Notes under the pieces: model-generated
What the model saw: only the letters and a program-made list of their open reading frames with translations
Told to the model about the DNA's origin: nothing
The model's database searches: none
Shown: positions 1 through 7,982 of the stretch, in pieces
How positions within the stretch are numbered: the stretch's first letter is position 1
How the letters are laid out: each line of letters starts with the position of its first letter
Assembly (NCBI RefSeq): GCF_007830125.1
Contig: NZ_VLLG01000004.1
Coordinates: 372,001-436,000, forward strand
Source of the DNA: Chitinophaga japonensis
GTDB taxonomy: Bacteria; Bacteroidota; Bacteroidia; Chitinophagales; Chitinophagaceae
DNA length: 64,000 nucleotides
Direction of reading: 5' to 3'
Translations under genes and position numbers: made by a program

Positions 1-681
1 ATCCAGGTAAGGCAGCGAGCGGCCCTGCGCATCCTTCTCAAAGTAGCGCGGGTTGCGGTGGAGGATCAGCGCCTGCCCCTCCTCCCATTGGTGGAACAGG
101 AACGGGCCCGTGCCGCAGGGATGCCGCCGGAAATCCTGCCCGTGCTTTTCCACCACTTCCCGGGGCACAATGGAGCAGTACTGCATGCTCAGGATGCCCA
201 GTATGGGATGGAAGGGTTGCAGCAGCGTAAGCTGGAAAACGGAATCGTTCAGGGCTTTGAATCCCTTTTCAGGGTCTACCTTGCCGTTGAACACCCAGGC
301 GCCCGGCGACGCGGTGGCCGGGTCCATGAGGCGGCGGAAACTGTACACCACGTCCTGCGCAGTGAGGCGCCGCCCCTTGCCGCTGGGAAAAGCTTCGTTA
401 TCATGAAAGTATACGTCGCGCCGTAAATAAAAAGTATAGGTCAGGTGGTCGGCGGATTCTTCCCAGCGGGTAGCCAGGCTGGGACGGATCACCATCTGGC
501 TGTCCGGCTCCACCAGGGTGCTGTACAACTGGTGCACCGCCCAGATAATGGCCTGGCTTTTGGCAAACGCCGGGTCCAGGGTAGCGATGCCTTCTACAAT
601 ATTGCAGCGGAATACCTGTTGCGGATGCGTGGTCCGGGACTGACAGGAACATGATAATAAAATCCAAATTCCAAATCCCAA
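1..681 (-). CDS. Oligopeptide ABC transporter substrate-binding lipoprotein (partial, N-terminal part)
   Basis: The reverse strand reads through the window edge as the beginning of an SBP_bac_5 (DppA/OppA-like) binding protein. It starts with a lipobox (LLSC followed by SCQS), then the family's opening pattern VEGIATLDPAFAKS, a segment LYSTLVEPDSQM and FYLRRDVYFHDNEAF. Further on come LTAQDVVYSFRRLMDP and GTGPFLFHQWEEG. It should be an outer-leaflet or periplasmic lipoprotein that captures peptides for an ABC importer whose other genes lie outside the window. The start is a problem. No ATG exists in frame upstream of the lipobox, and the codons before it are made of the AATTTGGGATTTGG repeat. 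The only usual alternative is a TTG at 681, which would leave a very short signal peptide. A frameshift is possible, because another frame offers an ATG at 700 followed by a hydrophobic run. Confidence 0.8.
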   Translation of the reverse strand, partial: MGFGIWILLSCSCQSRTTHPQQVFRCNIVEGIATLDPAFAKSQAIIWAVHQLYSTLVEPDSQMVIRPSLATRWEESADHLTYTFYLRRDVYFHDNEAFPSGKGRRLTAQDVVYSFRRLMDPATASPGAWVFNGKVDPEKGFKALNDSVFQLTLLQPFHPILGILSMQYCSIVPREVVEKHGQDFRRHPCGTGPFLFHQWEEGQALILHRNPRYFEKDAQGRSLPYLD

Positions 682-779
682 ATTCCAAAATGGCGGCCAT
701 CGCCCGGCTATGGAGTAAGCGTTCGTATGACCGGTGGTTTGCCCACGTTTGGAATTTGGATTTCGGGATTTGGATTTTG
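659..779. repeat. Paired inverted repeat, TTGGAATTTGGGATTT family, copy 1
   Basis: The left arm (659-690) is built from the words CCAAATT and CCAAATCCC. The right arm (748-779) is the same vocabulary in inverted orientation. The core between them is 57 nt. The left arm overlaps the region where the binding-protein gene should start. The second copy, at 4148-4271, has the same plan and a 56 nt core. Confidence 0.75.
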
Positions 780-822
780 TGTATTTGTACATTAAAATGT
801 TACATTTTACATTGCAAATTAA

Positions 823-830
823 TATCTTTC
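823..830 (+). promoter_or_regulatory. Possible -7 box of the aminopeptidase gene
   Basis: TATCTTTC differs from the Bacteroidota consensus TAnnTTTG at one base and lies 23 nt before the ATG at 853. I find no TTG at the usual -33 distance, so support is weak. Confidence 0.3.
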
Positions 831-852
831 CGCCCAAAATATACTGCTGAAT

Positions 853-2577
853 ATGCGTGGAATACCTATGCTTGTTATGATGGTTTTGATCACGGCGTTA
901 CATGCCGGCGCACAACAGAACACGCCGCTAAAGGGAGCACAGCAACCGCATTTCACCCATGCAGATACCCTGCGGGGCACTATTACCCCGCAGCGCGCCT
1001 GGTGGGATGTGGTGGCGTACGATCTTCATGTGAATGTGCACCTGGAGGACAGCACCCTCAGCGGGTACAATACCATTACCTATGAAGTATTAAGCCCGGA
1101 CAGCATGATGCAGATAGACCTGCAGGAACCGATGGAAATAGACAGCGTGATACTGGATATCGACAGCCTGAAGATCACCACCCATTCCAAACTGGATTTT
1201 ACCAGGGACGGCAACGCCTTTTTCATACAATTCAATAAAGCGGAAAAGAAAGGCACTACCCGCAAGCTGACCGTGTATTATCACGGCCAGCCCCGCAAAG
1301 CCGTGAATGCCCCCTGGGATGGCGGCGTAGTATGGGCGCGCGACTCCCTGGGCCGCCCCTGGATAGCCACCGCCTGCCAGGGACTGGGCGCCAGCGTGTG
1401 GTGGCCCAACAAAGACCACCAGAGCGATGAGCCGGAATACATGACTATTAACGTAACGGTGCCGCAGGACCTGATCAACGTTTCCAACGGCCGCCTCAAA
1501 CTGAAAATACCCAACAAGGACAGCACCGTTACCTACGTATGGACGGTGAACAGCCCGATCAATAACTACGACGTAGCGCTGAATATCGGCCACTATAAAG
1601 AATTCAAGGACACTTACGCCGGCGTGGCCGGCAAGCTGGACCTGGACTACTGGGTGCTGGACTATAACCTGGACAAGGCGCGCAAGCATTTTGAAGTGGT
1701 AAAGCCCATGCTGGGCTGCTTCGAGTTCTGGTTCGGCAAATATCCCTTTTACAAGGACAGCTACAAGCTGGTGGAAACTCCGCACCTGGGCATGGAGCAC
1801 CAGAGCGCCGTGGCCTATGGCAATAAGTACCAGATGGGCTACAAGGGCAGGGACCTGTCCGGTACCGGCGTAGGGCTGAAATGGGATTTTATTATTGTGC
1901 ATGAAAGCGGCCACGAGTGGTTCGGCAATAATATCACCAGCAAGGATATTGCAGATATGTGGGTGCACGAGAGCTTTACCAACTACTCCGAGACCCTGTT
2001 CACTGAATGCATGTACGGCCCGGAGGAGGCGGAAAAATACCTGATCGGCTGTCGTAAGAACATCAAGAACGACATTCCCATTATCGGTCATTACGGTGTG
2101 AACAGCGAAGGCTCCGGCGACATGTACTACAAGGGCGGCACCATGCTGCACATGATCCGTAAGATATTTGATAATGACGACCGCTTCCGCTGGATGCTGC
2201 ATACGCTGAATACCGATTACTACCACAAGACCGTAACCGGCGCGCAGGTGGAGCGTCACATCTCCCAGCATGCAGGCAGGGACCTCAGCAAGGTCTTTGA
2301 CCAGTACCTGCGGGATACTACCCTGCCGGAGCTGCAGTACCGCATTGTAGGCCAGGTGCTGTACTTCCGCTGGTCATCCGATATCAAGAATTTTGACATG
2401 CCGGTGAAGGTAACGGTGGGGATCAACAACTACCAGTTCATTTATCCCGGTCCGCTGTGGGCTACGACTAACCTCAGCTATATGGACCCGAAATACTTCA
2501 AGGTAGATCCCGCCTTTTATATTAAGGTGAAAGAGATGAAAACGGTGAAGGAGATGAAAGATGCCCTGAAGAAGTGA
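853..2577 (+). CDS. M1 family metallopeptidase (gluzincin aminopeptidase), exported
   Basis: This is a zinc aminopeptidase that would remove N-terminal residues from peptides outside the cytoplasm. Residues 1-20 form a signal peptide ending HAGAQQ. The M1 N-terminal beta domain follows. The exopeptidase motif appears as GMEHQ in place of the classical GAMEN, as in many bacterial M1 subfamilies. The zinc site is HESGHEW, with ligands H350 and H354 and catalytic E351. The third ligand, E373, sits in WVHESFTNY, giving the exact HExxH-18-E spacing. At 574 aa it is shorter than PepN and lacks the long C-terminal helical domain. The C-terminus is lysine-rich (VKEMKTVKEMK). The gene is divergent from the peptide-binding lipoprotein, so both may serve peptide use. 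Confidence 0.93.
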   Translation: MRGIPMLVMMVLITALHAGAQQNTPLKGAQQPHFTHADTLRGTITPQRAWWDVVAYDLHVNVHLEDSTLSGYNTITYEVLSPDSMMQIDLQEPMEIDSVILDIDSLKITTHSKLDFTRDGNAFFIQFNKAEKKGTTRKLTVYYHGQPRKAVNAPWDGGVVWARDSLGRPWIATACQGLGASVWWPNKDHQSDEPEYMTINVTVPQDLINVSNGRLKLKIPNKDSTVTYVWTVNSPINNYDVALNIGHYKEFKDTYAGVAGKLDLDYWVLDYNLDKARKHFEVVKPMLGCFEFWFGKYPFYKDSYKLVETPHLGMEHQSAVAYGNKYQMGYKGRDLSGTGVGLKWDFIIVHESGHEWFGNNITSKDIADMWVHESFTNYSETLFTECMYGPEEAEKYLIGCRKNIKNDIPIIGHYGVNSEGSGDMYYKGGTMLHMIRKIFDNDDRFRWMLHTLNTDYYHKTVTGAQVERHISQHAGRDLSKVFDQYLRDTTLPELQYRIVGQVLYFRWSSDIKNFDMPVKVTVGINNYQFIYPGPLWATTNLSYMDPKYFKVDPAFYIKVKEMKTVKEMKDALKK

Positions 2578-2593
2578 TGTGCCTGTCCGCACC

Positions 2594-3250
2594 TCATTTC
2601 TTCACGATCTTGAACGCGTGATCCCATTTCCCGGTGCGGTAGCCGATAGCGCTCCACAGGATACAGAGGGGCTCTATATTGCGGCTCATGATGATCCTGC
2701 CCATATCGGCCACGTCTTCCCATCCCATCTGGTGCAGTACTTCCGTTACCTGCTTTTTGGCTTCGGGGTCATTGCCGCAGATGAACATGGTGGGCTTTTC
2801 CCCGTCCTGCCTGTGCTGGAACATGATCTCATGCCCTACGCAGCTCAGGGCTTTCACCACGTTGGCGTCCGGCGGCAGCCAGGCCTGTATCTGCTCCCCG
2901 GCGGATGAAAGCCCGTTCACGAATGACAGGCGCCCTTCCTCATCCGGTCCTTTGCCGTCCAGGGGATTGGTTACATCCACTACGGTCTTTCCCTTGAAAT
3001 TCCAGATGCCCGCCTGCTCGATGGCGCTTTTGGCGCCGGTCCAGCTTACGCAGATCACCACCAGGTCGCCGGAGGCGGCCGCTTCCCTGAAAGTGCCGAT
3101 AGTGGCCCCGGGCCCCTGGCGTTTGGCCCATTGCTGTAGTGATTCTTTGGCAGGATTACGTGTTCCAATAACGACATGGTGGCCCATTCCTACAAACCCG
3201 GCGCCTAAAGTGAGCCCTACGGCTCCGCTGCCCAGGATACCGATTTTCAT
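2594..3250 (-). CDS. NADPH-dependent F420 reductase-like dinucleotide-binding protein
   Basis: A 218 aa Rossmann-fold protein beginning MKIGILGSGAVGLTLGAGF, the GxGxxG nucleotide-binding loop. GTRNP follows at the end of the second strand, a typical NADP-selecting position. The segments VVICVSWTGAKSAI and VVDVTNPLDG match the NADP oxidoreductase coenzyme F420-dependent family (COG2085). Members outside archaea and actinobacteria are usually called predicted dinucleotide-binding enzymes, and their substrate is not known. Its stop lies 16 nt from the stop of the aminopeptidase gene on the other strand. A TTAATAAT repeat element lies just upstream of its start. The fold is sure, the reaction is not. 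Confidence 0.8.
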   Translation of the reverse strand: MKIGILGSGAVGLTLGAGFVGMGHHVVIGTRNPAKESLQQWAKRQGPGATIGTFREAAASGDLVVICVSWTGAKSAIEQAGIWNFKGKTVVDVTNPLDGKGPDEEGRLSFVNGLSSAGEQIQAWLPPDANVVKALSCVGHEIMFQHRQDGEKPTMFICGNDPEAKKQVTEVLHQMGWEDVADMGRIIMSRNIEPLCILWSAIGYRTGKWDHAFKIVKK

Positions 3251-3270
3251 GACGCAGTATTTCTACTGAA

Positions 3271-3374
3271 ATTAAATAATTAATAATTAATAATGAATAA
3301 TTAATAATAGCCCGTAACACAAGTGTTTTACCGCAACACGATTGCTACGATTTTTCATTATTCATTATTCATTG
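3271..3374. repeat. TTAATAAT paired inverted repeat, copy A
   Basis: The left arm (3271-3308) consists of repeated TTAATAA words. The right arm (3352-3374) reads TCATTATTCATTATTCATT. The core contains the palindrome AACACAAGTGTT. Read on the minus strand it gives AAACACTTGTGTTACG, which matches the core of copy B. It fills the gap between mqnA and the oxidoreductase gene. Confidence 0.8.
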
Positions 3375-3379
3375 AACGG

Positions 3380-4117
3380 CTACTGTAAGTAGCTCAGGAA
3401 GCGCTGCATACCCTGGCGTTTGGCCGGTGTCAGCGGGTAGCTGATATGGTGGGTGTAATAGGCCGTCAGGTCAAACAGCGGGTAGGGATTTTCCGCTACC
3501 ACGGCGGGAATATTGTGAATACCGATGCTGTTGGCATTATTAAATTCCTGGATGAATGCAATGGGCAGCGGTTTGTTGCTCACCCAGGCGGCAAATACGA
3601 AGGGCAGGCTGGTAAAGCGCATCCAGGCTTCGGCCAGGTCGTAGATGTAGGGCGATCTTTTACGCTGCTCCAGCGCGCGGTCGCCAATTACCAGGCCGGC
3701 ATTGGCGTCTTTGATCAGGTGCTGGTAATCGCCGGAGGTTTGCACCAGCTCGGCGTTCAGCTTCCAGTAGTCGCGCACCAGCAGCTTCAGTAAAGCTACG
3801 GAGGTGCGGCTCTGGTAGTCCAGGTATATACGTTTGATCTCCTGCAGAGGCACGTCGCTGAACAGGCATACCGATGCCACCGGTCCCTCCGCCCCTATGC
3901 AAAAATCTGAAATGATATGATGCTCCTGCATTTTAGGGATCACCGCTACCGGCACCAGCGCCACGTCTACGCTTCCTTCTATCAGTTGCCGGGCTATCAT
4001 GGCCGGGTAATCCATAGATAATTCCATCATCTTCATCACTGCATGTCCCCTGAAACCATACAATAAAGGCTTGGTGTTCAAATAACTTACCGCCGCTACT
4101 TTTACTTTCCGTTCCAA
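3380..4117 (-). CDS. mqnA: Chorismate dehydratase (menaquinone biosynthesis, futalosine pathway)
   Basis: MqnA dehydrates chorismate to 3-[(1-carboxyvinyl)oxy]benzoate, the first step of the futalosine route to menaquinone. The start VKVAAVSYLNTKPLLYGF is characteristic. So are SVDVALVPVAVIP, GPVASVCLFS and the block YLDYQSRTSVALLKLLVRDYW. The fold is that of a periplasmic-binding-protein-like enzyme, in the cytosol. The open frame extends upstream to 4309, but that extension runs through a TTTGGGATTTGG repeat and across the start of purB. I therefore place the start at the TTG at 4117, which gives 245 aa, the usual size. No other mqn genes are in the window. Confidence 0.9.
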   Translation of the reverse strand: MERKVKVAAVSYLNTKPLLYGFRGHAVMKMMELSMDYPAMIARQLIEGSVDVALVPVAVIPKMQEHHIISDFCIGAEGPVASVCLFSDVPLQEIKRIYLDYQSRTSVALLKLLVRDYWKLNAELVQTSGDYQHLIKDANAGLVIGDRALEQRKRSPYIYDLAEAWMRFTSLPFVFAAWVSNKPLPIAFIQEFNNANSIGIHNIPAVVAENPYPLFDLTAYYTHHISYPLTPAKRQGMQRFLSYLQ

Positions 4118-4147
4118 TTTCTGTATTTTTGGGGCCAAAATTAAAAG

Positions 4148-4271
4148 AAATCCCAAATTCCAAAACCCAAATCCCAAACAGGTGGATAAGTACTTATGTA
4201 AAATACAGTCTGCCAATAGTTTAAGGGATATATCAATTTTGGAATTTGGGATTTGGAATTTAGAACTTGGA
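4148..4271. repeat. Paired inverted repeat, TTGGAATTTGGGATTT family, copy 2
   Basis: The left arm at 4148-4179 and the right arm at 4236-4271 are inverted versions of the same words, with a 56 nt core. The element lies between the divergent mqnA and purB, so their promoters must overlap it or lie in its core. The right arm ends 4 nt before the purB ATG. Confidence 0.75.
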
Positions 4272-4275
4272 ATAT

Positions 4276-5616
4276 ATGCAATTACAACCTTTGACCGCCA
4301 TTTCACCACTGGACGGCCGTTACCGGAAACAACTGGAAGAGCTGGCCGCTTATTTCTCCGAATTTGCGTTGATCCGTTACCGTGTACTGGTGGAAATAGA
4401 ATATTTCATTGCCCTGGCGGAACAGAAGGTGTTCTCCCTGCCCAAGGGCAAAGCGCCCGCCCTGCGTAAGATATACCAGGACTTCAGCCTTGAAAACGCC
4501 CAACTGATCAAGGAAACCGAAAAGATCACCAACCACGACGTAAAGGCCGTGGAGTATTTTGTGAAGAACGAGCTGAAGCGCCTGGGCCTGGAGGACAAGC
4601 TGGAATGGGTGCATTTTGGCCTTACCTCCCAGGATGTGAACAATACCGCTATCCCCCTGCTCTGGAAAGACGCGGTGGAGCAGCTTTACATGCCGGCCAT
4701 TGCCAACCTGGTGCTGGAGCTGAAAAAGCTGGCCAAAAGCTGGATGAAAGTACCGATGCTGGCGCGCACGCACGGACAGCCCGCCTCTCCCACCATACTG
4801 GGCAAAGAGGTAATGGTATTCGTGGAAAGGCTGGAAGGACAGATCCGGCTGCTGGGCGACGTGCCCTTTGCCGCCAAGTTCGGCGGTGCTACGGGCAACT
4901 TCAATGCCCACCATGTAGCCTTCCCCAAAGTGAACTGGGAAAAGTTTGCGGACAAGTTCGTGAACGGCGCCCTCGGCCTGCAACGCATGCGCTACACCAC
5001 CCAGGTAGAGCATTACGATAACCTGGCCGCCCATTTTGACACGCTGAAACGCATCAATAATATACTGGTGGACTTTTGCCGCGATGTATGGACCTACATT
5101 TCGCTGGACTACTTCAAGCAGAAGGTGAAGAAGGACGAAGTAGGCTCCAGCGCCATGCCGCATAAGGTAAACCCCATTGATTTCGAGAACGCGGAGGGCA
5201 ACCTGGGCATGGCCAACGCCCTTTACGAGCATCTTAGCGCCAAGCTGCCCATCTCCCGCCTGCAACGCGACCTTACGGACTCCACGGTGCTGCGCAACGT
5301 GGGGGTGCCTTTTGGCCACAGCATGCTGGCCCTGCGCTCCCTGCAGAAAGGGCTGGGCAAGCTGATCCTGAATGAAGCCAAACTGAAGGAAGACCTGGAA
5401 AACAACTGGGCCGTGGTAGCCGAAGCCATACAGACGGTACTGCGCCGCGAGCATTACCCGCAGCCTTACGAAGCTCTGAAGGAGCTGACCCGCGGCGGCG
5501 ACCAGATCAATAAACAGACCATCCACAAATTCATTGAAGGGCTGAAGATCAGCGCCGCGCTTAAAAAGGAGCTGAAAGCCATTACGCCCTCCAGCTATAC
5601 GGGCATCTGGAACTAG
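4276..5616 (+). CDS. purB: Adenylosuccinate lyase
   Basis: PurB removes fumarate from SAICAR and from adenylosuccinate in purine synthesis. The 446 aa protein is of the E. coli-like type: it opens with LTAISPLDGRYRKQL, has the active-site segment FGLTSQDVNNTA, the histidine motif ARTHGQPASPT, and the fumarate-lyase signature GSSAMPHKVNPIDFENAEGN. I chose the ATG at 4276. An in-frame TTG at 4267 would add three residues but lies against the repeat arm. Its 3' end overlaps the stop of the convergent YraN gene by 4 nt. Confidence 0.96.
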   Translation: MQLQPLTAISPLDGRYRKQLEELAAYFSEFALIRYRVLVEIEYFIALAEQKVFSLPKGKAPALRKIYQDFSLENAQLIKETEKITNHDVKAVEYFVKNELKRLGLEDKLEWVHFGLTSQDVNNTAIPLLWKDAVEQLYMPAIANLVLELKKLAKSWMKVPMLARTHGQPASPTILGKEVMVFVERLEGQIRLLGDVPFAAKFGGATGNFNAHHVAFPKVNWEKFADKFVNGALGLQRMRYTTQVEHYDNLAAHFDTLKRINNILVDFCRDVWTYISLDYFKQKVKKDEVGSSAMPHKVNPIDFENAEGNLGMANALYEHLSAKLPISRLQRDLTDSTVLRNVGVPFGHSMLALRSLQKGLGKLILNEAKLKEDLENNWAVVAEAIQTVLRREHYPQPYEALKELTRGGDQINKQTIHKFIEGLKISAALKKELKAITPSSYTGIWN

Positions 5617-5969
5617 AACGCATCCTCAAAATGCGTGAGCTCATACCGCTCCCCGTCCGTAAAGGTGATGGCGATAATATCAAAACGTATAGCCGCCGGA
5701 GTTTGGCCGGTCCTTTCCATAAATGCTTCGGCAGCGCCCTGCAGGTGCTGCCTTTTTTTATGATGTACGCTTTCCTCCGGCCAGCCGTACAGGCTGCCGG
5801 TGCGGGTCTTTACTTCAAAGAACACCAGGCAGTTGTCCCGGCTGCCAATGATGTCTATCTCCTTATGCCCCCATTTCCAGTTGATATGCAGGATGCTGTA
5901 GCGCTGCTGCCGCACGTAAATCTGCGCGATCCGCTCTCCTTTTTTGCCCAGCTCATTATGGAAAGCCAT
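5613..5969 (-). CDS. YraN family protein (UPF0102, restriction-endonuclease fold)
   Basis: The 118 aa protein has the UPF0102 pattern. It starts with GKKGERIAQIYVRQQRYSIL and continues with the nuclease-like signature HKEIDIIG and the acidic/lysine motif VFFEVKTR, then SVHHKKRQHLQ. The D and ExK spacing is that of the PD-(D/E)xK fold. The family is widespread and its physiological role is not settled, though it is thought to act on DNA. It is convergent with purB and divergent from manA. Confidence 0.9.
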   Translation of the reverse strand: MAFHNELGKKGERIAQIYVRQQRYSILHINWKWGHKEIDIIGSRDNCLVFFEVKTRTGSLYGWPEESVHHKKRQHLQGAAEAFMERTGQTPAAIRFDIIAITFTDGERYELTHFEDAF

Positions 5970-6026
5970 TTTTTCAACTAATTTTGAGACCGGTTTTTAA
6001 CACTGATCATCAATAAATCTACATAA

Positions 6027-7241
6027 ATGGCTGCAGTTGAGAAAAAGTTATTCAGGCTGACTGGTAAGGTACAACACTATGCATGGGGCGGTTATTCCTA
6101 CATCCCGCAATTACTGGACATGCCTGCCGGCAAGGAGCCTGCCGCGGAGTACTGGATGGGCGCCCATCCCAGCGCGCCTTCCTTGATACAGTTGAACGGT
6201 GATACCACCACGCTGGACCAGTTGATCAGCCGGCAGCCGGCAGCCATTATCGGCCAGCAGGTATGGGAGCGCTTTGGCGAACTGCCCTACCTCTTCAAGG
6301 TGCTGGATGTAAAGGACATGCTGTCCATACAGGTGCACCCCACCAAGGCGGAAGCGGAAAAAGGCTTTGCCCGCGAGAATGAAGCCGGCATCCCGCTGGG
6401 CGCAGCGCACCGCAATTATAAAGATGCCAACCACAAGCCGGAGATCATGGTGGCGCTGAGCGAGTTCTGGCTCTTACATGGTTTTTTACCGGAAGACAAG
6501 CTGGCGCAGGTGCTGGACACCGTACCGGAATTTGCCTCACTGAAAGGTATATACGAAAAGGAAAGCTATTACGGCTTGTATAAAACAGTCATGGAAATGC
6601 CGCAGGAGCAGGTAAACAGCCTGCTGCGCCCGCTGGCGGAAAGGGTGCTGCCAGCCTACCAGGCCGGCACGCTGCCCAAAACCGATCCCGCTTTCTGGGC
6701 GGGCCGCGCCATTGCCAATGACCCGCAGGGCGCGGACCGGCTGGACCGCGGCATCTTCTCCATCTACTTCTTCAATATTGTACAGGCGCAGCCCGGCGAG
6801 GCCGTGTTCCAGGACGCCGGCATCCCGCATGCCTACCTGGAAGGCCAGAACATAGAACTGATGGCCAATTCGGACAATGTGCTGCGCGGCGGCCTTACGC
6901 CCAAGCATATTGACGTGCCGGAACTGCTGAAGCATACCCGCTTTGAAGCCGTGCACCCGCAGATACTCAAAGGCGAAACGGCCGCCAGCCCGGCGGAAAA
7001 GGTGTACGCCTCCCCTGCGCCTGATTTCGTGGTGAGCCGTATTGCGCTCCAACCCGGCAGCGTATACGAACATACCAGCCGGGCGGCGGAAATACTGCTG
7101 GTGCTGGCCGGTGAGGCCCTTATTACCGGCTCGGACCGCCTGGCGCTGCGGAAAGGACAGGCCGTGTTCGTATGCAGCGGCGAAACGTACGAGGTAAGCG
7201 GCGAGGCCCTGCTGTACAAGGCCACCGTGCCCGTGAAATAA
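6027..7241 (+). CDS. manA: Mannose-6-phosphate isomerase, class I
   Basis: ManA interconverts fructose-6-phosphate and mannose-6-phosphate and feeds GDP-mannose synthesis. The class I cupin pattern is clear. It begins GKVQHYAWGGYSYIPQLL, has the zinc site SIQVHPTKAEAEKGF, the third ligand region NHKPEIMVAL, and the catalytic block GIPHAYLEGQNIELMANSDN followed by RGGLTPKH. The length of 404 aa is normal. The start ATG at 6027 precedes AAVEKKLFRLTG and has no obvious ribosome binding site, as is usual in Bacteroidota. Confidence 0.95.
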   Translation: MAAVEKKLFRLTGKVQHYAWGGYSYIPQLLDMPAGKEPAAEYWMGAHPSAPSLIQLNGDTTTLDQLISRQPAAIIGQQVWERFGELPYLFKVLDVKDMLSIQVHPTKAEAEKGFARENEAGIPLGAAHRNYKDANHKPEIMVALSEFWLLHGFLPEDKLAQVLDTVPEFASLKGIYEKESYYGLYKTVMEMPQEQVNSLLRPLAERVLPAYQAGTLPKTDPAFWAGRAIANDPQGADRLDRGIFSIYFFNIVQAQPGEAVFQDAGIPHAYLEGQNIELMANSDNVLRGGLTPKHIDVPELLKHTRFEAVHPQILKGETAASPAEKVYASPAPDFVVSRIALQPGSVYEHTSRAAEILLVLAGEALITGSDRLALRKGQAVFVCSGETYEVSGEALLYKATVPVK

Positions 7242-7288
7242 TTTGGTAACTTTACCGTAATTTAGCGATACCCGTAAATTGTTAGCTG

Positions 7289-7876
7289 ATGATAAAACAA
7301 AAGACTGCTTTACCTGAAATACTGTTGATTGCAGGATTAATATTGCTGGCCGGCCTGAGCCGACTGGTAACCAATGAGCTGCAGCTCTGGAACTTTACGG
7401 CCATCGGGGCCAGCGCCCTGTTTGGCGGCATCATGATAAAGAACAGGCGGCTGGCCTACATCGTGCCCGTGGTTACCCTGTTCCTGACCGATCTTTGCTT
7501 TGAGCTCTTCACCAATATCAACGGTTTTTATGGCGGCGCCATGTTCTTTGTATACGGCGCTTTCCTGCTCATTACCTGGATAGGCACCCGCATGAAGAAG
7601 GTGAACGCGCTGACTGTTTTCCTGGCTGCTGTAGGCACCGGCGTGCTGTTCTTCCTGGTCACCAATTTCGGCACCTGGCTGCTGGGCAATATGTACCCGC
7701 ATACCTTCAGCGGACTGATGGCCTGCTTTGCCGCCGGCATACCCTTTTTCCGCAACGACCTGTTCGGCAGCTTTTTCCTGAACATCATCCTGGGGAACAT
7801 CTTTTACAGCGCCCTGCTGTTTGGCGCTTATGCGCTGGTAAAGCGCTTCGCTTTCCGGCAGCAGCAACTGGCCTGA
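7289..7876 (+). CDS. DUF6580-type integral membrane protein
   Basis: A 195 aa protein with five or six hydrophobic segments. It resembles the DUF6580 putative transport family: NFTAIGASALFGG near the N-terminus, FLTDL in the second half of the third helix, FFLVTNFGTW around residue 130, and GLMACFAAGIPFFRNDLFG near the C-terminus. It would sit in the inner membrane. No substrate can be assigned from the sequence, and there is no riboswitch or enzyme next to it that hints at one. It follows manA by 47 nt and ends at a strong terminator. Confidence 0.7.
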   Translation: MIKQKTALPEILLIAGLILLAGLSRLVTNELQLWNFTAIGASALFGGIMIKNRRLAYIVPVVTLFLTDLCFELFTNINGFYGGAMFFVYGAFLLITWIGTRMKKVNALTVFLAAVGTGVLFFLVTNFGTWLLGNMYPHTFSGLMACFAAGIPFFRNDLFGSFFLNIILGNIFYSALLFGAYALVKRFAFRQQQLA

Positions 7877-7906
7877 TATTTACAAATGACTGATTGTATA
7901 AAAAAA

Positions 7907-7932
7907 GACCCGTTACCGGTTGGTAACGGGTC
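7907..7932. terminator. Intrinsic terminator, bidirectional
   Basis: A perfect 11-bp stem (GACCCGTTACC pairing with GGTAACGGGTC) with a GGTT loop. An A-run precedes it and a T-rich stretch follows. It separates the convergent DUF6580 gene and the secreted-protein gene at 7983. Confidence 0.9.
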
Positions 7933-7982
7933 CGCTGTTTTATAAACGGCATGGATGCCCGGGGTTGAATGGATGCTTGGGG

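Noticed and set aside
1090..2271. 393-codon frame on the minus strand inside the aminopeptidase gene
   Set aside because: Antisense shadow of GC-rich codons. The plus strand has a full M1 peptidase with correct zinc-site spacing.
4118..4309. N-terminal extension of mqnA to an ATG at 4309
   Set aside because: It would cross the repeat and overlap the purB start, and the added residues are translated repeat sequence.
4303..5526. 407-codon minus-strand frame over purB
   Set aside because: Shadow frame. Composition (many Q, V, H, G) is typical of reverse-complement reading of a coding strand, with no domain.
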